From NCBI GenBank assembly GCA_947501695.1, contig CANMWO010000001.1, forward strand, positions 1,054,001 through 1,118,000: a stretch of DNA of 64,000 bases, read 5' to 3'. Shown piece by piece: positions 28,771 through 36,974 of the stretch (its first letter is position 1; every line of letters begins with the position of its first letter). The notes beneath the pieces are model-generated. The model was not told the origin of the DNA and made no database searches. It worked only from the letters and a program-made list of their open reading frames with translations. The translations under genes and the position numbers were made by a program. The stretch is from an uncultured Sphingomonadaceae bacterium. Lineage in GTDB: Bacteria; Pseudomonadota; Alphaproteobacteria; Sphingomonadales; Sphingomonadaceae.

Positions 28771-30042
28771 ATGACGAAATTGACGGGATCTGATTCGAAG
28801 AGCACGCTTTACTGCTCGTTCTGCGGAAAATCCCAACATGAAGTCCGCAAGCTGATTGCTGGACCAACCGTGTTCATTTGCGATGAATGTGTTGAGCTTT
28901 GCAATGACATTATTCGTGAAGAAACCAAAGGCGCGATTACCGGCAAAAAAGACGGTGAAGTGCCAACACCACAGGAAATCTGTGACGTATTGAATGATTA
29001 TGTAATTGGTCAGGATCGGGCGAAGCGTGTTTTGTCAGTTGCGGTACACAATCACTATAAGCGTCTGAACCATGCCGCGAAATCCGGTGAAATTGAGTTG
29101 GCCAAATCCAACATCCTGCTCGTGGGACCAACTGGCTGCGGTAAAACGCTTTTGGCTCAGACTTTAGCCAAAACCTTCGATGTGCCGTTTACAATGGCTG
29201 ATGCCACGACATTGACTGAAGCTGGCTATGTGGGTGAAGATGTCGAGAATATCATCCTCAAACTGCTCCAATCGTCTGACTATAATGTCGAGAAGGCACA
29301 GCGCGGCATCGTTTATATCGATGAGATCGACAAAATTAGCCGCAAAGCGGAAAATCCATCCATTACCCGTGACGTATCGGGTGAAGGCGTTCAGCAGGCC
29401 TTGTTGAAGCTTATGGAGGGCACAACCGCCAGTGTTCCACCGCAGGGTGGCCGTAAGCATCCACAGCAGGAATTTCTGCAAGTCGATACAACCAACATCC
29501 TATTCATTTGCGGCGGCGCGTTTGCTGGTCTTGAAAAGATTATTGGTGATCGATTGGAAGCAAAATCCATTGGCTTCGGAGCCCATGTATCTGCTCCCGA
29601 AGAACGCAGAATTGGTAAAACGCTGCAGCAGGGCGAACCGGAAGATTTGCTGAAATTCGGCCTTATCCCAGAATTTGTCGGTCGTTTGCCGGTTATAGCG
29701 ACGCTCGAAGACCTTGATATCGACGCGTTGGTTACGATTTTGCAGGAACCGAAAAATGCGTTGGTCAAACAATATGCAAAATTGTTCGAACTGGAGGATG
29801 TCGCTCTGACGTTCACAGAGGACGCTTTGATTGCAATCGGTAAGAAAGCGATCGAACGGAAAACCGGCGCCCGTGGCCTGCGGTCTATCGTTGAGAATAT
29901 CTTGCTCGACACCATGTTCGATCTTCCCGATCTGGAAGGCGTTGACGAGATTGTTATCGACAAAGACGTTGTTGCCGGAACGAAAGAACCGGTGAAGGTG
30001 ATTGCGAAGAGCAGCAAAGCCAAGAAAGAAGACGCGGCTTAA
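28771..30042 (+). CDS. clpX: Clp protease ATP-binding subunit ClpX
   Basis: 423-aa AAA+ unfoldase. N-terminal zinc-binding domain with CSFCGK and CDECVELC; Walker [13 protein letters not shown], Walker B YIDEIDKI, the pore-loop GYVGED and sensor II GARGLRS. Delivers tagged or adaptor-bound substrates to ClpP. Confidence 0.98.
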   Translation: MTKLTGSDSKSTLYCSFCGKSQHEVRKLIAGPTVFICDECVELCNDIIREETKGAITGKKDGEVPTPQEICDVLNDYVIGQDRAKRVLSVAVHNHYKRLNHAAKSGEIELAKSNILLVGPTGCGKTLLAQTLAKTFDVPFTMADATTLTEAGYVGEDVENIILKLLQSSDYNVEKAQRGIVYIDEIDKISRKAENPSITRDVSGEGVQQALLKLMEGTTASVPPQGGRKHPQQEFLQVDTTNILFICGGAFAGLEKIIGDRLEAKSIGFGAHVSAPEERRIGKTLQQGEPEDLLKFGLIPEFVGRLPVIATLEDLDIDALVTILQEPKNALVKQYAKLFELEDVALTFTEDALIAIGKKAIERKTGARGLRSIVENILLDTMFDLPDLEGVDEIVIDKDVVAGTKEPVKVIAKSSKAKKEDAA

Positions 30043-30096
30043 GCTATTTTAGTGCATTTCGATTTAGTGGCTAGACGTTGTCTGGCGCTATTTAGG

Positions 30097-30112
30097 TGTC
30101 CGCAATATCCCG
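30097..30112. repeat. half copy of palindromic repeat (type B)
   Basis: TGTCCGCAATATCCCG, identical to the first 16 bases of the full type B element at 36105; the second arm is missing. Lies in the 112-base gap after clpX. Confidence 0.6.
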
Positions 30113-30154
30113 TGATACTTGGCATCATTGGGCACTCTAAATCTTTATGGCGGT

Positions 30155-30607
30155 CTATAATCCTGCGAAAATTGAGTAGTATGAACGTACTGATTTAATG
30201 CGCTGGTCCGAAAACTTCACAGAGTAGGATATGTGACCGCCGTTTTCGGAGGTGATTGCAACAGACCATTCATCTTGTCCCCTGAGATATTGGCGCATAT
30301 CTTGAGAAACACGAGAATTTTCTGTGAGGTAAAACCTTGTTCTATATTCAGGCGCTGCCATTGGTAATATAAACGGAGACCGTTGAGTTGATAGCGCGTC
30401 AATTGCCGAGCGCTTTGACTGGTTGATCGTAAATGGTCCGACAGTTCCGGTGCTATATTCTTGGGAAAACCCGAATAACCCATCATCTATTGAAAATAGT
30501 GCGGCGATATCAGCTCGGGAGCGTCCAACATGCCTACTCATCATATGGATGACGATAACTGTGAATATCAAAACGAGAATGCCCAAGATTAAATATGTTC
30601 GCTTCAT
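30155..30607 (-). CDS. hypothetical membrane-anchored protein
   Basis: 150 aa, one N-terminal TM helix (TYLILGILVLIFTVIVIHMM), then a ~120-residue presumably periplasmic part without a recognised domain. It appears more AT-rich than its neighbours and sits between palindromic repeats at 30097 and 30641, so it may be an accessory insertion between clpX and mtgA. Confidence 0.6.
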   Translation of the reverse strand: MKRTYLILGILVLIFTVIVIHMMSRHVGRSRADIAALFSIDDGLFGFSQEYSTGTVGPFTINQSKRSAIDALSTQRSPFILPMAAPEYRTRFYLTENSRVSQDMRQYLRGQDEWSVAITSENGGHISYSVKFSDQRIKSVRSYYSIFAGL

Positions 30608-30640
30608 ATAGAGAGGCTAACACACATTAAAACGCAAATC

Positions 30641-30674
30641 TAACGTCCGCTTTTGCACCTAAAGTAGGCATTAA
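30641..30674. repeat. palindromic repeat, degenerate type A
   Basis: AACGTCCGCTTTTGCACC then TAAAGTAGGCATTAA: clear type A family member (TTTTGCGCCC core) whose right arm has decayed. Confidence 0.65.
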
Positions 30675-30689
30675 CCCAAACCAATTGAG

Positions 30690-31400
30690 CTAATTATAAA
30701 CGCAACCATCCAAACCTTCACGCTTCACCACATTAATCCTTGCAGCAATCGTATTGCCATAGCGCCGCGTAAAGCCGCTGGCTCCTGTTACGGCTCGTTT
30801 CTTTGGTAAGGGTAGGGCAGCGGCAATGCGTGCCGCTTCGATCTTCGTCAGTTCCGAGGCGTCCTTCTTAAAATAGCGTTGTGCCCCGGCCTGCGCGCCA
30901 TAAGTCCCAATGCCGGTCTCCGCGACGTTGAGATAGACTTCCATGATCCGTTTCTTGCCCCAGATTTTCTCGATCAGAAACGTAAAATAAGCCTCCAGTC
31001 CTTTACGGAAATAACCGCCGCCTTGCCAAAGGAATACGTTTTTTGCGGTTTGTTGGGATATTGTTGAACCACCGCGTATGCGGCCGCCTTTGGCATTGCG
31101 TTTAATCGCTGAGCGGATGGCCTCGCGATCAAAGCCGTCATGGCTGCAGAATTTGCTGTCTTCGGCAGCGATTACGGCGCGCGCGAGGTTAGGGGAGATG
31201 GATTCAAGCGATTCCCAATCTTTGGTGATGCTATTGTCGTCCATGATCATCGTAGCGGTGATCGGTGGCGGTACGAATGCCATGAGTCCAACCCACGCAA
31301 CGGTGATCAGCAGGAAATAGAATATCAGCTTGAAAAACAGCTTTATGAGGCGTGAGGGCAGGCCCTTTGTTTTTCGGTGTGATTTTGCCGGCATTGTCAT
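30690..31400 (-). CDS. mtgA: monofunctional peptidoglycan glycosyltransferase
   Basis: 236-aa GT51 enzyme polymerising lipid II into glycan chains. One N-terminal TM helix (residues ~22-45); GT51 motifs AVIAAEDSKFCSHDGFD with the catalytic Glu, RGGSTISQQTAKNVFLW with the second Glu region replaced by the QQ-containing motif normal to the family, and IWGKKRIMEVYLNVAE. No transpeptidase domain. Follows rpoH on the same strand but is separated by a terminator. Confidence 0.95.
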   Translation of the reverse strand: MTMPAKSHRKTKGLPSRLIKLFFKLIFYFLLITVAWVGLMAFVPPPITATMIMDDNSITKDWESLESISPNLARAVIAAEDSKFCSHDGFDREAIRSAIKRNAKGGRIRGGSTISQQTAKNVFLWQGGGYFRKGLEAYFTFLIEKIWGKKRIMEVYLNVAETGIGTYGAQAGAQRYFKKDASELTKIEAARIAAALPLPKKRAVTGASGFTRRYGNTIAARINVVKREGLDGCVYN

Positions 31401-31410
31401 GAGATAATCA

Positions 31411-31449
31411 AAAAGCGCCCCGAAAACAAATGCTGTTTCGAGGCGCTAA
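31411..31449 (-). terminator. terminator after rpoH
   Basis: On the minus strand AGCGCCTCGAAA pairs with TTTTCGGGGCGCT (one wobble, small offset) around a CAGCATTTG loop, then TTTTTGATT. Lies between the rpoH stop and the mtgA start. Confidence 0.8.
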
Positions 31450-31479
31450 ATTCTTTAGAATGTTTAAGAAGTTGAAGAA

Positions 31480-32388
31480 TCAACCCGCTGTAAGCAGTTG
31501 TTTTTCTCCAGCAATGCGAAGCATCGCCTTTTGCAGTTTCTCAAACGCACGGACTTCAATCTGACGAATCCGCTCACGGCTGACTTCGTAGACCTTGCTC
31601 AGGTCTTCCAGCGTCTTTGGATCTTCTGACAAACGCCGTTCAGCAAGAATATGCTGTTCGCGTTCGTTGAGCGATCCCATTGCTTCGGTCAGCATATCGT
31701 GACGGAAATCGGCTTCCTGTGCATCAGCAATCTGCTGATCATGCAGCGGGCCGTCATCTTCGAGTGTATCCTGCCATTGGCCGCCATCGCCATCTTCTGA
31801 CAATGGCACGTTCAGCGAGGCATCTCCGCCCATCGACATACGGCGGTTCATATTGACCACTTCATGCTCGGCAACACCTAGGTCGGTGGAAATCTTGTTC
31901 ACGTCTTCGGGTGACAAATCGCCATCTTCAAACGCTTCGAGATTGTTTTTCATCCGGCGCAGGTTGAAGAAAAGCTTCTTCTGTGCGGCGGTTGTACCCA
32001 TTTTCACGAGGCTCCAGCTGCGCAATACATATTCCTGTATCGACGCGCGGATCCACCACATGGCATAGGTTGCCAGGCGGAAACCTCTATCGGGTTCAAA
32101 TTTCTTCACGCCCTGCATCAGGCCGACATTGCCTTCGGAAATCAGATCCGAGACGGGCAGGCCATAGCCGCGAAAGCCCATGGCAATTTTGGCCACGAGT
32201 CGCAGGTGAGACGTTACTAGCTGAGCAGCCGCTTCCTGATCTTTATGTTCAGAATAGCGTTTCGCCAGCATATATTCTTGTTCAGGTTTCAATAACGGAA
32301 ATTTGCGGACTTCCGATAGGTATCGATTCAGGCTCGCATCCCCCCCTAAAGCAGGGATTTTTGCCGGAACATTGCTTCCATTAGCCAT
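31480..32388 (-). CDS. rpoH: heat-shock sigma factor sigma32
   Basis: 302 aa from ATG 32388 (AAGGA 7 bases before), chosen over the longer ORF start at 32430. Sigma70-family region 2 (TSHLRLVAKIAMGFRGYGLPVSDLISEGNVGLMQ and FATY-like RLATYAMWWIRASIQEYVLRSWSLVK), the RpoH box QKKLFFNLRRMK, and region 4 HTH (LEDLSKVYEVSRERIRQIEVRAFEKL). Directs heat-shock genes such as clpP; a matching promoter-like site lies before clpP. Confidence 0.97.
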   Translation of the reverse strand: MANGSNVPAKIPALGGDASLNRYLSEVRKFPLLKPEQEYMLAKRYSEHKDQEAAAQLVTSHLRLVAKIAMGFRGYGLPVSDLISEGNVGLMQGVKKFEPDRGFRLATYAMWWIRASIQEYVLRSWSLVKMGTTAAQKKLFFNLRRMKNNLEAFEDGDLSPEDVNKISTDLGVAEHEVVNMNRRMSMGGDASLNVPLSEDGDGGQWQDTLEDDGPLHDQQIADAQEADFRHDMLTEAMGSLNEREQHILAERRLSEDPKTLEDLSKVYEVSRERIRQIEVRAFEKLQKAMLRIAGEKQLLTAG

Positions 32389-32462
32389 TTTAGTTCCTTC
32401 TCTGGTTTGCCGCAGGGCCTCATCAAGCACCCGTTGGTCTCATTCCATATAGTATCTTATAT

Positions 32463-33416
32463 CTATACACGCAACTTACTGAATAGTTCCTGCATATCGG
32501 GTGGAAAGTTACAGTTAAATAACAATTTTTTTCCCGTTATGGGGTGAACAAATCCAAGAATAGCAGCATGTAGCGCCTGCCGGCAAAATCGAATATCTTT
32601 TCTGCCGGAAAGCAATGATTTTCGACGAGTACCATATAGCGGATCACCGATAAGACTATACCCGATATGGGACATATGGACCCGCACCTGATGAGTGCGT
32701 CCAGTTTCCAGCGTACATTCAACCAAAGTGGCGCCATTTAGCGCTTCTTTGGTCGTATAATGGGTCATCGCTGGCTTGCCTTTATCATCACCGACCACGG
32801 CCATCTTTTTGCGATCAACGTTACTGCGCCCGATATTGCCTTCAATTGTCGCAGAATGAGGATTCGGACGACCATTGCAAATCGCGAGATAGCGCCGTTC
32901 AATGTCATGGGCGGCAAATAACGCGCTTAATCCTTGATGGGCTTTGTCCGTTTTGGCCGCGACCATCAATCCGGAAGTATCCTTATCTATTCGGTGAACA
33001 ATACCGGGGCGGGTCACGCCGCCAATGCCGGATAACTGGCCTTTGCAATGATGCAACAGGGCGTTGACCAGCGTTCCATCGGGATGGCCCGCAGCGGGAT
33101 GCACCACCAAACCTGCCGGTTTGTTCACGACAATCAAGTGATCATCTTCAAACACTACGTCGAGTGGTATATCCTGCGGTTGGGCAGGGCCTTCTATAGG
33201 TGCTGGTACGGTCAGTGCGAAATTCTTGCCCGCGCATTTTTTTGATGCAGGATCGGTGCAAGTGGATCCGTCGATTAGCAAATGGCCGCTTGTAATCAAA
33301 TTCTTGATCCGCTCTCGCGACAGATCATCGAGAAAGCCCGCAAGCGCTGCATCGAGTCGCTTTTTTTTCTCGGTTTCGGGCACTATGCCGGATTTTATGG
33401 ATTGCCCCGCTGTCAT
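32463..33416 (-). CDS. rluD: RluA/RluD-family 23S rRNA pseudouridine synthase
   Basis: 317 aa. N-terminal S4 RNA-binding domain (RLDAALAGFLDDLSRERIKNLITSGHLLIDG) and a catalytic domain with HRIDKDTSGLMV, carrying the catalytic Asp. The length and S4 domain fit RluD (helix 69) but RluC cannot be excluded. Upstream of rpoH on the same strand; divergent from the JAMM-family gene with only ~16 bases between starts. Confidence 0.9.
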   Translation of the reverse strand: MTAGQSIKSGIVPETEKKKRLDAALAGFLDDLSRERIKNLITSGHLLIDGSTCTDPASKKCAGKNFALTVPAPIEGPAQPQDIPLDVVFEDDHLIVVNKPAGLVVHPAAGHPDGTLVNALLHHCKGQLSGIGGVTRPGIVHRIDKDTSGLMVAAKTDKAHQGLSALFAAHDIERRYLAICNGRPNPHSATIEGNIGRSNVDRKKMAVVGDDKGKPAMTHYTTKEALNGATLVECTLETGRTHQVRVHMSHIGYSLIGDPLYGTRRKSLLSGRKDIRFCRQALHAAILGFVHPITGKKLLFNCNFPPDMQELFSKLRV

Positions 33417-33432
33417 CGCCTAGATGTGGGCT

Positions 33433-33864
33433 ATGACACTGGTCTTATCAAGCGCGATATTGGATGAATTGCAGCAACTGGCCCATCAATCGGCGCCAGA
33501 GGAAGCTTGCGGTCTTCTATTTGGTAATAATGGGACAGTTTCTGGCTTTTTGGCGACGAAAAATATCGCGAGAAATCCCTTACGCCATTTTGAAATCAAT
33601 CCCGCTGACCTAATCGGAGCCGAGCGAGCGATGCGCGACGGTGGTCCCGAAATTATAGGTTATTATCATTCGCATCCATCTGGCAGCGTATCTCCTTCCA
33701 AAACAGATGCCGCCATGGCAGCATCAGATGATCGGATCTGGCTTATAATCAACGGTCAGGAAGCCGCAGCATGGCAAGCCGTTGCAAATGGCGAAATATA
33801 TGGTCGGTTTGATCCAATCACCCTTGATTGCCAAAGCACAAACGGCCAAACAGCGGACAATTGA
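33433..33864 (+). CDS. JAMM/MPN-family metallopeptidase
   Basis: 143 aa from ATG 33433 (33424 is an alternative). Complete JAMM zinc motif: Glu in APEEACGLLFG and HSHPSGSVSPSKTDAAMA (HxH-x7-Ser-x2-Asp). Bacterial stand-alone JAMM proteins of this size cleave isopeptide-like bonds or process sulfur-carrier (ThiS/MoaD-like) proteins; no such carrier is adjacent. Followed 27 bases later by chpT. Confidence 0.88.
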   Translation: MTLVLSSAILDELQQLAHQSAPEEACGLLFGNNGTVSGFLATKNIARNPLRHFEINPADLIGAERAMRDGGPEIIGYYHSHPSGSVSPSKTDAAMAASDDRIWLIINGQEAAAWQAVANGEIYGRFDPITLDCQSTNGQTADN

Positions 33865-33891
33865 TTTTTCACAAGTTAAGGGCCCATTCCC

Positions 33892-34530
33892 ATGTCTCAA
33901 TCCGGTGTCGATCTTGCTGCGTTGCTTTGTTCGAAATTATGCCATGATCTGCTCAGCCCGGTTGGTGCGATTAACAATGGTTTGGAATTGCTTGAAGATG
34001 AGACTGATCCAGAAATGCGCGAGCGCTGCATGGATTTGCTCGCCGACAGCGCAAGGGCCTCAGCGGATAAGCTGAAGTATTTTCGTCTGGCCTTTGGCGC
34101 AGCTGGCGGATTTGGCGATGAAGTTGATCCTGCCGAAGCCAAGCAACTGGTTGAAAGCCTGGTCGGCGATCAGGGGAAGATCACTTTAGGTTGGGCGGTT
34201 CAGAGCGAAACATTGCCGAAAAAAGCGATCAAGATATTACTCAACCTCGCCTTGATTGCCCGAGAGGCGCTGGTACGCGGTGGAAAATTGGATGTTGGAG
34301 CGGAACAAGGCGACAATGGCATCGAAGTCGTGATTCGCGCCGAGGGCGCCAAAATTGCTTTGGATGACGGTATCCGTGCGGCTCTGGAGGGCAGTTTGCC
34401 CCAGTCAGAATTAACCGCTCGGACCGCTGCAGCTTGGATGTCTCGTGAACTATCTATTGAAAATGGCGGCGATTTACGAGTGTCTCCACCGTCTGATACA
34501 GAACTTTTACTGGGCGCAATTGTCGCCTGA
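33892..34530 (+). CDS. chpT: histidine phosphotransferase ChpT
   Basis: 212 aa. A DHp-like helical hairpin carries the phosphoacceptor His18 in LCSKLCHDLLSPVGAINNGLELLEDE; the C-terminal domain resembles a degenerate HATPase without nucleotide motifs. In Caulobacter ChpT passes phosphate from CckA to CtrA and CpdR, controlling the cell cycle and, through CpdR, ClpXP proteolysis. Here it is 4 kb from clpX. Confidence 0.88.
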   Translation: MSQSGVDLAALLCSKLCHDLLSPVGAINNGLELLEDETDPEMRERCMDLLADSARASADKLKYFRLAFGAAGGFGDEVDPAEAKQLVESLVGDQGKITLGWAVQSETLPKKAIKILLNLALIAREALVRGGKLDVGAEQGDNGIEVVIRAEGAKIALDDGIRAALEGSLPQSELTARTAAAWMSRELSIENGGDLRVSPPSDTELLLGAIVA

Positions 34531-34557
34531 TCAAGGATAGAAGGAGAGGGCACTGCC

Positions 34558-35250
34558 GTGGACATGATCTGGACGCCTTCCCCCAATTTCGACGAGCGCA
34601 AGCTGCCGGTCAGCATATTGGTCATGCATTATACTGGCATGAAGGATGCGGCCTCAGCGATAAATTGGCTCGCCAATCCCGAGGCAAAAGTTTCCGCCCA
34701 TTATGTTGTTACCGAAGACGGTCAAGTTGTCAGCATGGTCAAGGAAGAGCAGCGCGCTTGGCATGCCGGGCGCGGCCAATGGCGTGGTATTGGAGATGTT
34801 AATAGTGCCAGTATCGGAATTGAGATTGTCAATCCGGGTCACGAGTGGGGCTATGTTCCGTTTCCCGAAGAACAGATGGATGCGGTGACACGGTTGGCGC
34901 ATGATATCGTCAAACGGCATGATATAGTGCCATCTAATGTCATTGGACATAGCGATCTTGCGCCAGCACGAAAGCAGGACCCCGGCGAATTATTCGATTG
35001 GGATCGGCTCGCGAAACACGGTATTGCATTAAAAAAACCGCCTTTAAACCTTGGCGATCCGCCTTGGACGGATGGCGGTTTCATGCTGGCTCTTGAACGA
35101 TTTGGCTATGACATTACCGCCGAGACAGACGCAGTCGTTGCGTTTCAGCGGCGGTTCCGTCCCGATAACATAGATGGCGTGATCGACGGTGAATGCCGCG
35201 CGATATTATTGTCTTTAATGCTCGACAGAGAGCGCGGAATCTCTAAATAG
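34558..35250 (+). CDS. N-acetylmuramoyl-L-alanine amidase (AmpD type)
   Basis: 230 aa from GTG 34558, which has GGAGAGG 8 bases upstream (the ATG at 34564 is too far). Amidase_2 fold with zinc ligands in VMHYTGM (His), RAWHAGRGQWRG and GHSDLAPARKQDPGELFDW; a C-terminal peptidoglycan-binding-like segment (ERFGYDITAETDAVVAFQRRFRPDNIDGVID) follows. No signal peptide, so probably cytoplasmic muropeptide recycling. The stop is 5 bases before the 5' stem of rnpB. Confidence 0.9.
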   Translation: MDMIWTPSPNFDERKLPVSILVMHYTGMKDAASAINWLANPEAKVSAHYVVTEDGQVVSMVKEEQRAWHAGRGQWRGIGDVNSASIGIEIVNPGHEWGYVPFPEEQMDAVTRLAHDIVKRHDIVPSNVIGHSDLAPARKQDPGELFDWDRLAKHGIALKKPPLNLGDPPWTDGGFMLALERFGYDITAETDAVVAFQRRFRPDNIDGVIDGECRAILLSLMLDRERGISK

Positions 35251-35255
35251 AGCGC

Positions 35256-35631
35256 ACCAGAGGGTCGGCCAGTCGCGGGAATATGCAAATATTTTCGAGG
35301 AAAGTCCGGGCTCCACGATTTAAAGGTGCCGGATAACGTCCGGCGGGCAGGGGAGAGATCGCCTGTTCAGGGACAGTGCAACAGAAAGCAGGTCGCGACG
35401 GCTTCGGCCCCGTGACGTTGAAAGGGTGCGGTAAGAGCGCACCGCGGGTCTGGCAACAGCCCCGGCACGGCAAACCCCACCTGGAGCAAAACCAAATAGG
35501 GGCGGCATATGGCTATTTCGGCCTGCAGCCCGGGTTGGTCGCTAGAGCGGCGCAGCAATGCATCGCCGAGATGAATGACTGGCTATTCTTCGCAAGAAGA
35601 TGGACAGAACCCGGCTTACAGACCCTCTGGT
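35256..35631 (+). ncRNA. rnpB: RNase P RNA (class A)
   Basis: 376 nt by its closing P1 helix: ACCAGAGGGTC (35256-35266) pairs with GACCCTCTGGT (35621-35631). Internal landmarks in order: GAGGAAAGTCCGGGCTCC (CR-I), GGGACAGTGCAACAGAAAGC, GGTAAGAGCGCACCGCG, and GATGAATGACTGG then ACAGAACCCGGCTTACAGACC at the 3' end. Catalytic RNA that trims the 5' ends of pre-tRNAs. It abuts the amidase gene, so its promoter must lie inside that gene or it is processed from a joint transcript. Confidence 0.97.
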
Positions 35632-35680
35632 ATTCTCGGCCAAAACGCCATTTTGAATCAGTAGTACATCTTCGAAACCA

Positions 35681-35711
35681 ATGACCGCTATATCCCGAAA
35701 GCGGACATTAG
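35681..35711. repeat. palindromic repeat, type B
   Basis: ATGACCGCTATATCCCGAAA followed by GCGGACATTAG; differs from the 36105 copy at a few left-arm positions. 50 bases after rnpB. Confidence 0.75.
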
Positions 35712-35750
35712 AATTTGATCCAAAAATCAACTTTCTTGTGTCTTCATTGC

Positions 35751-35987
35751 CTACCATAAAAAATAACCACAAATGACTAGAAACAGGGGAATACATGTCT
35801 GCAGGAAAGAGGATTTGTTGAGTTCGTTGTTGGAAAGAGGCTCATTAGTCTTGGCATCTATGACAGGCTTCCCAAAAGCATAGTGCGATAATAGCATGGT
35901 GACTGTAATTATTAGACCCAATGATCCAACTGCCATCATAAAACCGGCGATTATTGGAACAAAGCTTGAGAGAAAAAATTCAACCAT
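35751..35987 (-). CDS. hypothetical small membrane protein
   Basis: 78 aa with two TM helices (residues ~7-35, FVPIIAGFMMAVGSLGLIITVTMLL, and ~63-78, TCIPLFLVICGYFLW) and a short polar loop between. No family recognised; the ribosome site is weak. Low-GC relative to neighbours and flanked on both sides by palindromic repeats, so it looks like accessory DNA. Confidence 0.5.
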   Translation of the reverse strand: MVEFFLSSFVPIIAGFMMAVGSLGLIITVTMLLSHYAFGKPVIDAKTNEPLSNNELNKSSFLQTCIPLFLVICGYFLW

Positions 35988-36068
35988 AAGTCATAATAAT
36001 CCATCTAGATATGATTGCCAATCTTAGCAATTGGGGTGGAAGCTGAATGGCAGCCGCTGCTTTCTTAC

Positions 36069-36100
36069 AGTCCGTTTTTGCGCCCAAAACAGACATTAGC
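36069..36100. repeat. palindromic repeat, degenerate type A
   Basis: AGTCCGTTTTTGCGCCC then AAAACAGACATTAGC. Type A core with both arms altered but still mostly pairing (GTCCGTTTT with AAAACAGAC, one mismatch). Confidence 0.7.
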
Positions 36101-36104
36101 GCTG

Positions 36105-36134
36105 TGTCCGCAATATCCCGAAAGCGGACATTAG
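36105..36134. repeat. palindromic repeat, type B (reference copy)
   Basis: Arms TGTCCGC and GCGGACA pair perfectly around a 12-base spacer containing AATATCCCGAAA, followed by TTAG. It lies 4 bases after a type A copy, forming a tandem pair. Confidence 0.8.
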
Positions 36135-36254
36135 CTTTAATACTCTTAGGAAGCGATCTTAAGTCAAAACTTCCTTTTGCGTGGGATAGGACTATTGGAT
36201 TAACACCTTAAGGCCGCAACAACATGGCCATCCAGCGCCGAAAAAGGAACAATA

Positions 36255-36440
36255 ATGATACCCTTCGTCACCTTAACGGACAAACGCGGCAATGAAATCT
36301 CGGTGAATCCTGAAATCGTTCAATTTGTGCGGTTGGTCGACAATTTAGATGACGAATGCCTGATCGTATTTGGCAAGGACCAACTGCTACGCGTTCGTGG
36401 TTCTTTGGAAGAAGTCACCGACATATTGCGGGACGGGTGA
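36255..36440 (+). CDS. small hypothetical protein (FlbD-like appearance)
   Basis: 61 aa with AAGGA well placed before ATG 36255. Pattern MIPFVTLTDKRGNEISVNPE, then VQFVRLVDNLDDECLIVFGKDQLLRVRGS, then EEVTDILR resembles the small FlbD-type proteins (a strand-rich N-terminal half followed by a helix). No flagellar gene is nearby, so the similarity may be only of fold. Surrounded by palindromic repeats. Confidence 0.65.
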   Translation: MIPFVTLTDKRGNEISVNPEIVQFVRLVDNLDDECLIVFGKDQLLRVRGSLEEVTDILRDG

Positions 36441-36484
36441 CGGCGATACTCGCTGCAAACTACATCAATTTCTGCGTATTTCTA

Positions 36485-36515
36485 GCGTCCGCTTTTGCCC
36501 TACCCTAGCGGACGC
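36485..36515. repeat. palindromic repeat, type A with compensated arms
   Basis: GCGTCCGC and GCGGACGC (8 bp, perfect) around a TTTTGCCCTACCCTA spacer. Relative to the usual TGTCCGC/GCGGACA arms both ends changed (T to C, A to G), keeping the pair. 45 bases after a small ORF. Confidence 0.8.
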
Positions 36516-36688
36516 CGGGAACTGTTATTTCAAACAGAAAGGCGGCTTGTCCAAACTTGCGCGATTGCAGAGATATTGGATGAGCAACGAAAATTAAGCG
36601 ATCCAACTGACTATTGGGTGTAACCAAATTGAATCTTCCTACGAAGCAGATGTTATCTGGGTGTTGTTTAGCGGGGAAGAGGTTTAAA

Positions 36689-36838
36689 ATGCACAAAATG
36701 GATGAGTTACCTGAAGCCGTCCAATCGCTGCGGGATATATTGCATCAACTGGACGAGTGGGAGTTAAGGCTTCCGGCAATTAAGATTAATGAAGCTATAG
36801 AAGCCTTGATACAATCCGACCAACAGGCTGATCGGTGA
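36689..36838 (+). CDS. small hypothetical protein
   Basis: 49 aa from ATG 36689 with GAAGAGG 8 bases before it. Entirely helical-looking and acidic (DELPEAVQSLRDILHQLDEWE, then INEAIEALIQSD). No family recognised. Located between two palindromic repeats. Confidence 0.5.
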   Translation: MHKMDELPEAVQSLRDILHQLDEWELRLPAIKINEAIEALIQSDQQADR

Positions 36839-36896
36839 CAATTGACCGATGTTAACCCAGTATCTGATGCTGCGTTGATAATTATTTCCCAATCCG

Positions 36897-36925
36897 ATGT
36901 CCGCTTTTGCGCCCATAGCGGACAT
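36897..36925. repeat. palindromic repeat, type A (reference copy)
   Basis: ATGTCCGC and GCGGACAT pair perfectly (8 bp) around TTTTGCGCCCATA. 50 bases before the J-domain gene. Confidence 0.8.
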
Positions 36926-36974
36926 CATAAAATTACCGCTGGCAGTGATCCCGTAGCCTTGCTAAAAGTCGCAA

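Noticed and set aside
35376-35796. ORFs on both strands across rnpB
   Set aside because: They cover a confidently identified structural RNA; open frames are incidental.
35681-36925. CRISPR array
   Set aside because: Repeats are palindromic but irregularly spaced (4 to 400 bases), of two types, with no uniform spacers or cas genes.
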